NCBI RefSeq assembly: GCF_900177375.1
Contig: NZ_FWZU01000003.1
Coordinates: 186,001-250,000, forward strand
Direction of reading: 5' to 3'
DNA: 64,000 bases
From: Desulfovibrio gilichinskyi
GTDB lineage: Bacteria > Desulfobacterota > Desulfovibrionia > Desulfovibrionales > Desulfovibrionaceae
Shown here in pieces: positions 57,069-64,000 of this stretch (the first letter of the stretch is position 1; each line of letters opens with the position of its first letter). A model generated the notes under the pieces. The model did no database searches. It saw only the letters and a list, made by a program, of their open reading frames with translations, and was not told the origin of the DNA. The position numbers and the translations under genes were made by a program.

Positions 57069-58232
57069 GTGAAAAATATCGCAACAAAGTTAGTTACCGG
57101 GGGCAAAAAAGAAGCCCTTCAAAATATAAATACGATCAATCCTCCTTTGCACCGTGCTTCAACAGTGCTGTTTGACTGTTACGCAGATATGCAGCTGGAT
57201 ATGCAGGGTAAATTTGAAGGAATTGCATATGGAACCAGCGGGCTTGCCGCGCAGAATGCTTTTGAAGCGGCTATGGCAGAGCTTGAAGGTGCATATCGCT
57301 GCAAAGCTTTCCAGTCCGGTATCAATGCTATTGCTATGGTTCTGATGGCCTATACTAAACAGGGCGATCATGTTCTCATTTGCGATAATGTTTACGGTCC
57401 GACACGTCATTTCTGCACCGGATTTTTATCAAAGTACGGAGTTACAGCAGATTTTCTACCGTCAAATATCGGCCCGGATATCAGCAGGTTTTTAAAGGAT
57501 GAAACCCGCCTGGTGTTCATGGAATCACCAGGATCAAATACTTTTGAAATTCAGGATGTTCCGGCCATTGCTAAGGTTTGCCGTGAGAAGGGAGTTGTCA
57601 GTGTTATTGATAACACATGGGCGACTCCGCTGTATCTCAACCCCTTTGAGCTTGGTGTGGATGTTTCCATACAGTCTGCCACAAAGTACATTACAGGCCA
57701 TTCAGATATTCTGCTTGGAACAGTCTCAACTACTGAAGAAAGATGGGCGGAGTTCAAAACATGTTGTCATCTTTTTGAAAGTTTTGCTTCGCAGGAAGAC
57801 TGCTATCAGGCTTTGCGTGGTCTTAGAACTCTTCATGTACGCCTTAAACACCATGAACAATCCGCGCTTGATGTTGCACACTGGCTGACAGCTCATAAAG
57901 CTGTAGATAAAGTCATACATCCTGCGCTTGAAAGTCATCCTGAGCACGAACTTTGGAAGCGCGATTTTAAAGGCTCGAGCGGACTTTTCGCATTTACTCT
58001 TTGTGATGAATGCGAAAATATGGATCATTCCGCCTTTGTAGACAGCCTTGAGCTCTTCGGTATCGGTTACAGCTGGGGTGGGTATAAAAGCCTTATTACA
58101 GGTGGGAAATTGAAAAGAAATAATTTCTTTGCATACGAAGGAAAAACTATTTTCAGACTTAATATCGGGCTGGAAGACGTAGATGATTTGAAAAAAGATT
58201 TAGAGCAGGGACTTGCTAAGTTGATTAGTTAA
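57069..58232 (+). CDS. metC: Cystathionine beta-lyase-type PLP enzyme
   Basis: A 387-residue enzyme of the trans-sulfuration PLP family. The PLP lysine is K206 in QSATKYITGHSD; GKFEGIAYGTSGLAAQNAFEAAMAELEG, VFMESPGSNTFEI and VIDNTWATP fit the cystathionine beta-lyase branch (cleaving cystathionine to homocysteine) better than the gamma-synthase. It starts with GTG; AGGAG lies 10 bases upstream. Related enzymes also act as cysteine desulfhydrases, so hydrogen sulfide release is possible. It is flanked by terminators and so monocistronic. Confidence 0.92.
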   Translation: MKNIATKLVTGGKKEALQNINTINPPLHRASTVLFDCYADMQLDMQGKFEGIAYGTSGLAAQNAFEAAMAELEGAYRCKAFQSGINAIAMVLMAYTKQGDHVLICDNVYGPTRHFCTGFLSKYGVTADFLPSNIGPDISRFLKDETRLVFMESPGSNTFEIQDVPAIAKVCREKGVVSVIDNTWATPLYLNPFELGVDVSIQSATKYITGHSDILLGTVSTTEERWAEFKTCCHLFESFASQEDCYQALRGLRTLHVRLKHHEQSALDVAHWLTAHKAVDKVIHPALESHPEHELWKRDFKGSSGLFAFTLCDECENMDHSAFVDSLELFGIGYSWGGYKSLITGGKLKRNNFFAYEGKTIFRLNIGLEDVDDLKKDLEQGLAKLIS

Positions 58233-58268
58233 GTCTTGTATTTTCATTTTTCTAAGCTTGTTAATAAT

Positions 58269-58302
58269 AAAGCCGACTGGAATAACTTCCAGTCGGCTTT
58301 AT
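58269..58302. terminator. Terminator between metC and ArnT-like gene
   Basis: 14-bp perfect stem AAAGCCGACTGGAA / TTCCAGTCGGCTTT with a TAAC loop, AT-rich flanks on both sides. Confidence 0.85.
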
Positions 58303-58325
58303 TATTTAAGCAGAATAGTGACGTA

Positions 58326-60194
58326 TTAAAAACCTTTCATAAATACTACATAGAAGAGTTCGTAATCCCATGAAACATTTGCTCCCTGTATGGGAATTGA
58401 TGCAGCCGGAGAACCGAATATTTTATTCAGATAAATTGAATTGCGGTATAGCTGAGTCAGCTCAGCGCCGCTTAGGATCAGAACTGATTTGCGGAATTTA
58501 GACTTGTCTATAAATTTATACAGCGGAGTATGTTCCGCATGCGGATATTTGTTTTTCAGAATCTGCCGTGAAACAACCGGCGCCATAATCATGTCGTTGA
58601 ATTTTTGAACGTCAAAAGGAAGAGTTGCCAAATATTTCCCATTTGAGCTGTTGATAGCATTACGCAAAAAGAAGCTGAGGCCCGGATTGGTATGCATTGT
58701 ATGTTCTGAAATTATAAAGAGGCAATCAGCGGAAAGATCTTTTTTGATCATTTCTGCCAGATTTACAGCAATCAAAGGGGTTGGCTGAAATTTATTTTCT
58801 GAATTTATTCTCGGAGCGGCATTAAAATATAAAGGGTATATTGCAAGCAGGGCAAGGAAGGCTATGGAAAGGAATGCCATAGGTTTTCGGTAATTTCTGA
58901 TTGCAGAAAATATCATCAGTGCCGCCACAGCAAAGGTGGAAATGGCGAAAGGCAGAAGCTCTGAGCTGAAGTTTGTTACAGGAACATTTTTCCATAGATT
59001 TACAGAGATTTCTCCAGTCGCCAGAACTGCGGTGCCAATGAAAATAGCTGTTCCGGCTATGATTACGTTTCCGAGTACAAACAGCCTCTTAAACATTTTG
59101 TCACGCGTTGCTGTCAGCAACCAGTTTACAGTGACAACTGACAATAACGGCAAAATCGGCAGAAAGTAGCGGTGCGCCCTCAGTCTGTACACAAAGATGC
59201 TCAGCAGCAGATAGAAGATGGAAGTCCATACAATAATATTTTTTTCTTTAAATTTATCAGGTCCATATTTAAGAAGGTTATGGATTGCTCCTAAAGAAAA
59301 AGATCCTAATGGGAAAAATAAAATGATTGCTTCATAGCTGTAAAATCCAAGGCTCCCCAAATAGAAGAAAATAAGGCTGCCCTTATGCGCTGTATTTTCA
59401 GCAGCGTCACCGAGCATTCCTGATAGATAGTTCATACCCGGAGAGCTGGCAGACCATATCCATAACAAAAACGGACCGCATCCAAGAATAATTCCTAGAG
59501 TGATGGTTAAAGATTCTTTGCGTAAAGTAGGGACCGCAGATTTTATAAAGGTATTAACATAGCTCTTGCATGGTCTGTCTCTAAGCAGTTCTGCCATGAG
59601 ATATCCTGCCAACGGAGGGAGTGCGAACGGGCCTTTCGTTAATACTCCAAAAGATAAGGCTATTGTTGCTCCCAGTAGATTCGCAATACCTCTGTTTCCT
59701 TGAAATCTGCGGAGGTAGAAATATGTCGCCCATGTTACCGCGGCTGTGTAAATGATGTCCGCTTTGAGCATCATCCCTTCAATTTTAAAAGTAGGCGCAA
59801 TTAACAGTAATAAAGCTGCCAGTAATCCTACTTTTGCAGAATACAGCCTTTTCCCTATCAGGTAAGTGGCTGTAACCGTTAAAACTGAGCTTAAAATTGC
59901 CGGAATACGGGTAATAAATAAGAGTGTTCCGTTACTGAAGGATGCTCCGAACATTTTTAACGCAGGAACTGCCATCCAGTATGGCAAGGGCGGTTTTTCC
60001 ATGCGCGGTAAGCCGTTGAACATTGGATGGAGCCAGTCGCCTGATCTGAACATCTCAAGGGCTGCGGTTATATATTTGGGTTCATCTATATCAAAGAAAA
60101 ATGGCCGCCACTCGCCCATACAAGCGAATAGGAACGCAAAAATTATTAACCCTATGAGTGGTAGATGGTCTTTGTAGGAATTTCGGATGGTCAT
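58326..60194 (-). CDS. ArnT-like membrane glycosyltransferase
   Basis: A 622-residue polytopic membrane protein of the PMT_2/ArnT (GT-C fold) family. The N-terminal loop after TM1 has FFFDIDEPKYITAALEMFRSGDWLHPMFNGLPRMEKPPLPYW, the catalytic acidic motif (D-E) and the family KPPLxYW signature. About ten to twelve helices follow, then a soluble periplasmic tail of about 160 residues. Relatives transfer sugars from polyprenyl phosphate to lipid A or other surface lipids. No arn genes are near, so the sugar is unknown. Confidence 0.9.
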   Translation of the reverse strand: MTIRNSYKDHLPLIGLIIFAFLFACMGEWRPFFFDIDEPKYITAALEMFRSGDWLHPMFNGLPRMEKPPLPYWMAVPALKMFGASFSNGTLLFITRIPAILSSVLTVTATYLIGKRLYSAKVGLLAALLLLIAPTFKIEGMMLKADIIYTAAVTWATYFYLRRFQGNRGIANLLGATIALSFGVLTKGPFALPPLAGYLMAELLRDRPCKSYVNTFIKSAVPTLRKESLTITLGIILGCGPFLLWIWSASSPGMNYLSGMLGDAAENTAHKGSLIFFYLGSLGFYSYEAIILFFPLGSFSLGAIHNLLKYGPDKFKEKNIIVWTSIFYLLLSIFVYRLRAHRYFLPILPLLSVVTVNWLLTATRDKMFKRLFVLGNVIIAGTAIFIGTAVLATGEISVNLWKNVPVTNFSSELLPFAISTFAVAALMIFSAIRNYRKPMAFLSIAFLALLAIYPLYFNAAPRINSENKFQPTPLIAVNLAEMIKKDLSADCLFIISEHTMHTNPGLSFFLRNAINSSNGKYLATLPFDVQKFNDMIMAPVVSRQILKNKYPHAEHTPLYKFIDKSKFRKSVLILSGAELTQLYRNSIYLNKIFGSPAASIPIQGANVSWDYELFYVVFMKGF

Positions 60195-60419
60195 TATTTG
60201 TTAGATCCTATGAAATATATGACATGTATAGTTTAAAGTTTAAGCTAGGGAGCCCTGTGACCGGCACGGACTCTTATCACACATGTTTATGTCTCTTTTC
60301 AAGAGGTAGTGAATATATAAAATTTTACTTGGAATATTCTCTATCGTCGGCGTTTAGTATCTATTTACATATTTAAAAACGTGTTTTATTATTTAAATAT
60401 AGAATAAACGTTGATACGG

Positions 60420-60445
60420 AAAAGGATGAGTGGCATAGTCCTTTT
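60420..60445 (+). promoter_or_regulatory. Hairpin masking the ribosome-site-like sequence before the 60446 gene
   Basis: AAAAGGA (60420-60426) pairs perfectly with TCCTTTT (60439-60445), which abuts the ATG at 60446. The only purine-rich ribosome-site candidate is thus inside the stem. Confidence 0.5.
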
Positions 60446-60808
60446 ATGAAAGCGTTAATTTTATTTTCCCTGATTTTCCTCTTGCCGCCTGCTGCCGTTG
60501 GTGCAGAAAGAGATTATCAAGAGTTATGGTGCACTCAGAACCACGGGCAAATGGAATATGTACTTCCTGATGCTACGCGCGTGGACTGCTTGACTAAAAC
60601 TCATGCTGTTGAAATGGATTTCGGGAAAAAATGGGCCGAAGCCATAGGGCAGTCTTTATATTACGCTTCATGTACCGGAAAACGGGCCGGTGTTGTTCTT
60701 ATCATGAATAAGGAAAAAGACATTCGTTTTTTACGCCGCTTAAACGAAGCAATCACATATGCCAAACTTCCTATTGATGTTTGGGTTATGGATGACTCTA
60801 AGCCATAG
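60446..60808 (+). CDS. Small exported protein, possible PD-(D/E)XK-like fold
   Basis: A 120-residue protein with signal peptide about 1-20 (ending AVGA). The mature part contains R45-V-D47-C-L, then H53-A-V-E56-M-D58 and KKWAEAIGQSLYY. I recall this pattern from a family of small uncharacterised proteobacterial proteins; the order D ... E-x-D ... K and the following helix resemble a PD-(D/E)XK nuclease core, but that is only a suggestion. The C-terminal VWVMDDSK may form the last strand. Two cysteines (C29, C48) and one at 76 could form disulfides in the periplasm. A YkgJ-type gene follows by about 70 bp. Confidence 0.72.
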   Translation: MKALILFSLIFLLPPAAVGAERDYQELWCTQNHGQMEYVLPDATRVDCLTKTHAVEMDFGKKWAEAIGQSLYYASCTGKRAGVVLIMNKEKDIRFLRRLNEAITYAKLPIDVWVMDDSKP

Positions 60809-60880
60809 ATTAGAGCTGTCAGCGTTTGCATGTTTTTTGAGTGCAGGGTAAATAAATTCATTCGTAAGATGGAGGAAAGG

Positions 60881-61645
60881 ATGAATTTTAGCTCTGACGC
60901 GGTGATAAGCAAGGAACTTGCTCATGTTTACGCAATGTTTGAAGGACATGCTGAAATGCAGAAGTGGTTTAATGATATGGCCCTTGCTGTGTGCGCGGAT
61001 TTAAAGGGCATTACTCCGGATCACAACCTTTTTGCACGTATACTTGCTGATAAAGGAAGACATTGTTTTGAAGGAAATTTTGATGTTATTACAAGTCAGA
61101 TCAGTAAGCTTGACCCTTCGTTTAAGATAGCATGCGTTAGCGGTTGTTCATATTGTTGTTATTCGCACATAACAGTGTCACCGCAGGAAGCTTTCAGTAT
61201 TGCATTACATTTAGCCGAGAATTTTGATGCTGGCGTGCTTGAGGAAATTGTTGCAGCATGCGCGAAAGAATCAGAAAATTTCCATTGCGCAGGATTGCAG
61301 GAATTTTCAAAAAAATATTTTGGCAAGTGTCCGTTTTTGAAAGATAATAAATGTTTAATATATGAAGTGCGTCCTATTGCCTGCCGCAACTGGATATCGC
61401 ATGACCTGAAAGCTTGCAGTGCAAGTTTTAAATCAGAGAACAGCATCGCCGTTCCTCAAAATGCCATGATCATGATTCAAAAAGATCTGATCTTTGCCGG
61501 TCAGCATACTTATCTGGCAAATTTAGGAATTAACGGGCATATCGCATCATTATTGCCTTTGATGCAGCAAATTTTATTGGACTACGAAGGCACATACGCC
61601 AGATGGCTTGCAGGGGAAACTTTGCCGGGGCAAATGGACAGATAA
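60881..61645 (+). CDS. YkgJ-family cysteine-cluster protein (second copy)
   Basis: A 254-residue protein. A helical N-terminal part of about 80 residues leads to the cysteine core CVSGCSYCCYSHITVSPQEAF and CPFLKDNKCLIYEVRPIACRNW, a YkgJ-type zinc- or iron-sulfur-binding pattern. The first set differs from the other copy in this window (28538-29206) in having CxxxCxxCC. The frame opens at 60830, but GGAGG at 60871-60875 points to the ATG at 60881. Function unknown; relatives have been linked to methylation of flagellin lysines (FliB) by distant similarity only. Confidence 0.85.
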   Translation: MNFSSDAVISKELAHVYAMFEGHAEMQKWFNDMALAVCADLKGITPDHNLFARILADKGRHCFEGNFDVITSQISKLDPSFKIACVSGCSYCCYSHITVSPQEAFSIALHLAENFDAGVLEEIVAACAKESENFHCAGLQEFSKKYFGKCPFLKDNKCLIYEVRPIACRNWISHDLKACSASFKSENSIAVPQNAMIMIQKDLIFAGQHTYLANLGINGHIASLLPLMQQILLDYEGTYARWLAGETLPGQMDR

Positions 61646-61646
61646 C

Positions 61647-61689
61647 AAAAATCCTGTCAGCTTTATAAATAAAGCTGACAGGATTTTTA
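61647..61689. terminator. Bidirectional terminator between YkgJ-type gene and trpB
   Basis: Perfect stem of about 17 bp (AAAATCCTGTCAGCTTTAT with its complement) with T runs on both strands; the gene pair is convergent. Confidence 0.9.
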
Positions 61690-61724
61690 CTTTTATATCA
61701 CACGAAAAGCGGAATTTGCTTGAT

Positions 61725-62936
61725 TTACGGCATGCAAAATTCACCTTTGCTGATCAGACTTTCGATTTCAGCTACGTCTTTATCACCGCGACCGGATAAG
61801 TTGACGATGATGATATTATCTTTGTGAAGTGTCGGAGCAAGCCTTATGGCATGGGCCAGCGCGTGTGATGATTCCAGTGCTGGAATGATTCCCTCTTTTT
61901 GAGAAAGTGTGAAGAAAGCATCAACCGCTTCTTTGTCGGAAGCGTGTACGTACGTTGCTCTGCCTAAATCTTTAAGGTGTGAATGTTCAGGACCGACGCT
62001 TGGGTAGTCGAGTCCGGCAGATATTGAATAAACCGGAGCGGGTTCGCCTTTTTCATCTTTAAGCATATAGGAATTGAATCCGTGCATTATGCCGGGCTTA
62101 CCGAGGCAGAGTGTCGCTGCGTGGTCGCCGGGATTCAGGCTGCGACCGGCCGGTTCTACGCCGACAAGTTTTACTGTTTCGTCTTTTACAAAATCAGAGA
62201 AAAGGCCGATAGCATTTGAGCCGCCGCCTACGCAGGCAATGCAATAGTCAGGCAAGCGTCCTTCATCTTCAAGGCATTGTTCCCGTGCTTCCTTACCGAT
62301 AACTGACTGAAAGTCGCGGACCATAGACGGATATGGATGCGGTCCTACTGCTGATCCCAGCAGGTAAAAAGAGTCGTCTGCGTCCTTAATCCATGCACCG
62401 AGAGCTTCGTCAACGGCTTCTTTAAGGGTGCGCTGCCCGGACTGCGCAGAGACAACTTTTGCGCCCATCATCTGCATACGGAAAACATTAAGTTTTTGTC
62501 TTTCAACGTCAACTGCGCCCATGTATACAGTGCATTCCATTCCCATGAGAGCCGCGGTTGCAGCTGTGGCAACCCCGTGCTGTCCGGCACCTGTCTCGGC
62601 GATGATTTTCTTTTTGCCCATGCGTTTTGCAAGCAGGATCTGACCGATGGTGTTGTTAACTTTGTGCGCGCCGAGGTGGTTTAAATCTTCGCGTTTCAGA
62701 TATATTTTTGCTCCGCCCAGTTCATTTGTCAGGTTGGAACAGAGGTAAAGAGGAGTAGGGCGGCCGGAATACTTGGATAGATAATATTCCAATTCCCGTT
62801 TGAATTCTTCATCGTCTTTATACTTATTGTAAGTGTCGGCAAGTTCGTTAAGGATAGGGATGAGTTGTTCCGGAACGAATTGTCCACCGTATTCACCGAA
62901 AAAACCGTCTGCAGTAATTGTTGAATTGTCAGCCAT
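61725..62936 (-). CDS. trpB: Tryptophan synthase beta subunit
   Basis: A 403-residue PLP enzyme that joins indole and serine to tryptophan. The PLP lysine is K92 in [23 protein letters not shown] and the phosphate-binding GGGSNAIG are present. It is the TrpB1 type. The frame extends seven codons upstream (62957), but AGGAGAG before ATG 62936 decides the start. No trpA or other trp gene is adjacent: the next gene on the left converges and on the right is a transaldolase facing away. A terminator attenuator and a Trp-rich leader peptide precede it, so the gene is controlled alone by charged tRNA-Trp. Confidence 0.97.
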   Translation of the reverse strand: MADNSTITADGFFGEYGGQFVPEQLIPILNELADTYNKYKDDEEFKRELEYYLSKYSGRPTPLYLCSNLTNELGGAKIYLKREDLNHLGAHKVNNTIGQILLAKRMGKKKIIAETGAGQHGVATAATAALMGMECTVYMGAVDVERQKLNVFRMQMMGAKVVSAQSGQRTLKEAVDEALGAWIKDADDSFYLLGSAVGPHPYPSMVRDFQSVIGKEAREQCLEDEGRLPDYCIACVGGGSNAIGLFSDFVKDETVKLVGVEPAGRSLNPGDHAATLCLGKPGIMHGFNSYMLKDEKGEPAPVYSISAGLDYPSVGPEHSHLKDLGRATYVHASDKEAVDAFFTLSQKEGIIPALESSHALAHAIRLAPTLHKDNIIIVNLSGRGDKDVAEIESLISKGEFCMP

Positions 62937-62977
62937 TTTTTCTCTCCTGAATCTCATTTTAGACAGTGGGCCGCTGA

Positions 62978-63016
62978 TAATAAAAAACCGCGACCAGTTT
63001 TCACTGTCGCGGTTTT
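62978..63016 (-). terminator. trpB leader attenuator terminator hairpin
   Basis: On the minus strand AAAACCGCGAC (63016-63006) and GTCGCGGTTTT (62994-62984) form a perfect 11-bp stem, followed by TTATTA. It stops transcription about 45 bases before the trpB start. The alternative partner of CCGCGAC is GTCGCGG at 63068-63062, just after the leader peptide stop, giving the antiterminator. Confidence 0.9.
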
Positions 63017-63071
63017 ATAATTCTTTATTTGCCAGTCACTTTCTAATGAACGTAACCTAACCCGCGACGCA

Positions 63072-63125
63072 TTACATGCGCCACCACCAATTACAAAGGG
63101 TAAAGTTAGATGAAGAAATGTTCAT
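63072..63125 (-). CDS. trpL: trp leader peptide
   Basis: An 18-codon frame on the minus strand encodes MNISSSNFTLCNWWWRM and a TAA stop. Three TGG codons in a row lie four to six codons before the stop, the arrangement of proteobacterial trp leaders. A stalled ribosome at the Trp codons would cover the first segment and leave GTCGCGG free to form the antiterminator. The GGCGCAT-GTA-ATGCGTC pause hairpin (about 63083-63067) overlaps the stop. Its ribosome site is weak (GGTAATT). Confidence 0.9.
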   Translation of the reverse strand: MNISSSNFTLCNWWWRM

Positions 63126-63140
63126 AATGATTGGTAATTA

Positions 63141-63163
63141 CCCGCCAACGCAAAAGTTGTCAA
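63141..63163 (-). promoter_or_regulatory. trp leader promoter candidate
   Basis: TTGACA at 63163-63158 (minus strand) with 17-bp spacer leads to TAATTA, a poor -10. The -10 lies inside the perfect palindrome GGTAATTACC (63133-63142), which may be an operator. The rest of the 63126-63393 gap is AT-rich and holds the divergent transaldolase upstream region, with AAGGAG before that gene's ATG. Confidence 0.5.
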
Positions 63164-63393
63164 TATAGTGTTAAATTTTTATTCTATCTAATATAAAGGA
63201 TGTTTAAGGTCTCAATTTTAAATGTAAATATAGTTAGCTGATGATAAATTAAACTTCTGTAAATATTAAAAGATAGTGCTTTTGCTCGCGATTTATTTGC
63301 GATATGAAAACAGCACATGTAGTGGGCTTGAAACAGAGCTCAATTAAATATTCCAGTCATAATATACATGATCAAGATTAAGGAGATATTTTA

Positions 63394-64000
63394 ATGGAAT
63401 TTTTTTTAGATACAGCCAACATTGATGAAATAAGGAAAGCGCAGAGCCAAGGGCTTCTTGACGGAGTCACCACAAATCCTACGCTTTTAGCCCGCGAAGG
63501 CGGGGACTGGCGTAAGCAGGCGCAGATAATTTGCAATGAAGTCGAAGGGCCTGTCAGCCTAGAAGTTATGGGCGAAACCGCCGAAGAAATGATAAATGAA
63601 GCGGAAGATCTTTCTAATTTCGGAAAAAATGTTGTTATTAAGATACCTATGACAACCGAAGGGTTGATTGCCACTAAAGCTCTTCATAAAAAGGGAATGA
63701 AAACAAATGTGACTCTCGTGTTTTCTCCGCTTCAGGCTCTTTTGGCCGCAAAGGCAGGAGCAACTTACGTAAGCCCTTTTGTGGGACGGCTTGACGGTAT
63801 TTCTCACGATGGGATGGAACTTATTTCTCAGATACGGACAATTTTTGATAATTATGAATTCCCGACTAAAATTCTTGTGGCAAGTGTCCGCACCCCTTTG
63901 CATGTTCTTGACTCTGCGTTGATAGGCGCAGACGTGGCAACTATTCCGTTTAAAATTATAAGTGATTTTGTCAAACATCCTCTTACTGATCAAGGCCTTG
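63394..64000 (+). CDS. Transaldolase (small Fsa/TalC-type), truncated by window end
   Basis: The frame runs from ATG 63394 (AAGGAG site) to the window edge without a stop: 202 codons of a family of about 215. It starts [20 protein letters not shown] with [10 protein letters not shown], and K83 in NVVIKIPMT is the Schiff-base lysine; [28 protein letters not shown] is the standard second half, and [12 protein letters not shown] follows. Members of this class transfer a dihydroxyacetone unit (transaldolase) or split fructose 6-phosphate; the two cannot be told apart here. It is divergent from trpB. Confidence 0.95.
   Translation, partial: MEFFLDTANIDEIRKAQSQGLLDGVTTNPTLLAREGGDWRKQAQIICNEVEGPVSLEVMGETAEEMINEAEDLSNFGKNVVIKIPMTTEGLIATKALHKKGMKTNVTLVFSPLQALLAAKAGATYVSPFVGRLDGISHDGMELISQIRTIFDNYEFPTKILVASVRTPLHVLDSALIGADVATIPFKIISDFVKHPLTDQGL

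Noticed and set aside
60426-60449. Micro-ORF MSGIVLL overlapping the start of the exported protein gene as ATGA
   Set aside because: The purine-rich sequence touches its ATG directly, leaving no room for a ribosome site; more likely chance.

Overview
The window reads as chromosomal DNA of a sulfate-reducing bacterium of the Desulfovibrionaceae. The strongest evidence is a complete dsrA-dsrB-dsrD-cbiA cluster (29574-33898) in the gene order known from Desulfovibrio vulgaris. A tetraheme cytochrome c3 behind a CCG-domain redox protein (1-847), a HydF-type hydrogenase maturase (21277-22773) and many signalling genes agree with this. The base composition is fairly AT-rich for the family, so a marine Maridesulfovibrio-like lineage is my guess, not a demonstrated fact. 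No insertion sequences, CRISPR arrays, rRNA or tRNA genes were seen.

Layout. 1-3.1 kb: end of a membrane redox operon, a CgeB-like glycosyltransferase and a single-domain HPt protein. 3.2-8.2 kb: signalling block with a methyl-accepting chemotaxis protein, CheW and a hybrid kinase-like protein with an eroded ATPase domain. 8.2-10.8 kb: leftward operon of M48 protease, class II aldolase and MarC membrane protein. 11.1-16 kb: TPR protein, YegP-like protein, groES-groEL, then a divergent pair made of an S24-type repressor and a Mor-like regulator flanking a 44-bp perfect palindrome. 16-18.9 kb: PAS-PAS-GGDEF diguanylate cyclase and CheX. 19.3-22.8 kb: glnS and hydF. 22.8-26.6 kb: a three-gene sensory operon (BMP-family binding protein, hybrid kinase, HPt). 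26.7-29.2 kb: BASS transporter, DUF523, small unknown protein and a YkgJ-type cysteine-cluster protein. 29.3-33.9 kb: dsr cluster with a candidate operator in its promoter. 33.9-43.5 kb: unknown gene, lgt, FecR-RTX exoprotein, NSS transporter, and a lipoprotein pair (TraT-like plus trypsin-like). 43.6-48.7 kb: glutaminyl cyclase-like protein and a 1420-residue acyl-CoA dehydratase activase. 48.8-53.9 kb: TPR protein, ktrBA potassium uptake, ABC-F ATPase. 54.2-58.2 kb: HPt, DAHP synthase-chorismate mutase fusion, aroB and metC. 58.3-64 kb: ArnT-like glycosyltransferase, a small exported protein, a second YkgJ protein, a stand-alone trpB behind a classical leader-peptide attenuator, and a truncated transaldolase.

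How the genes fit together. Energy metabolism (dsr, cytochrome c3, hydF) sits with a dense set of phosphorelay and chemotaxis parts: two hybrid kinases, three free HPt proteins, an MCP, CheW, CheX and a diguanylate cyclase. Aromatic amino-acid synthesis is represented by shikimate entry enzymes and by trpB, whose control can be read from the DNA: a 17-residue leader peptide with three consecutive Trp codons, mutually exclusive hairpins and a terminator. The most notable unexplained items are the trpB attenuator, the 44-bp palindrome between two phage-type regulators, the binding-protein/kinase/HPt cassette without a transporter, the TraT/trypsin lipoprotein pair, and the inverted repeat in the dsrA promoter.
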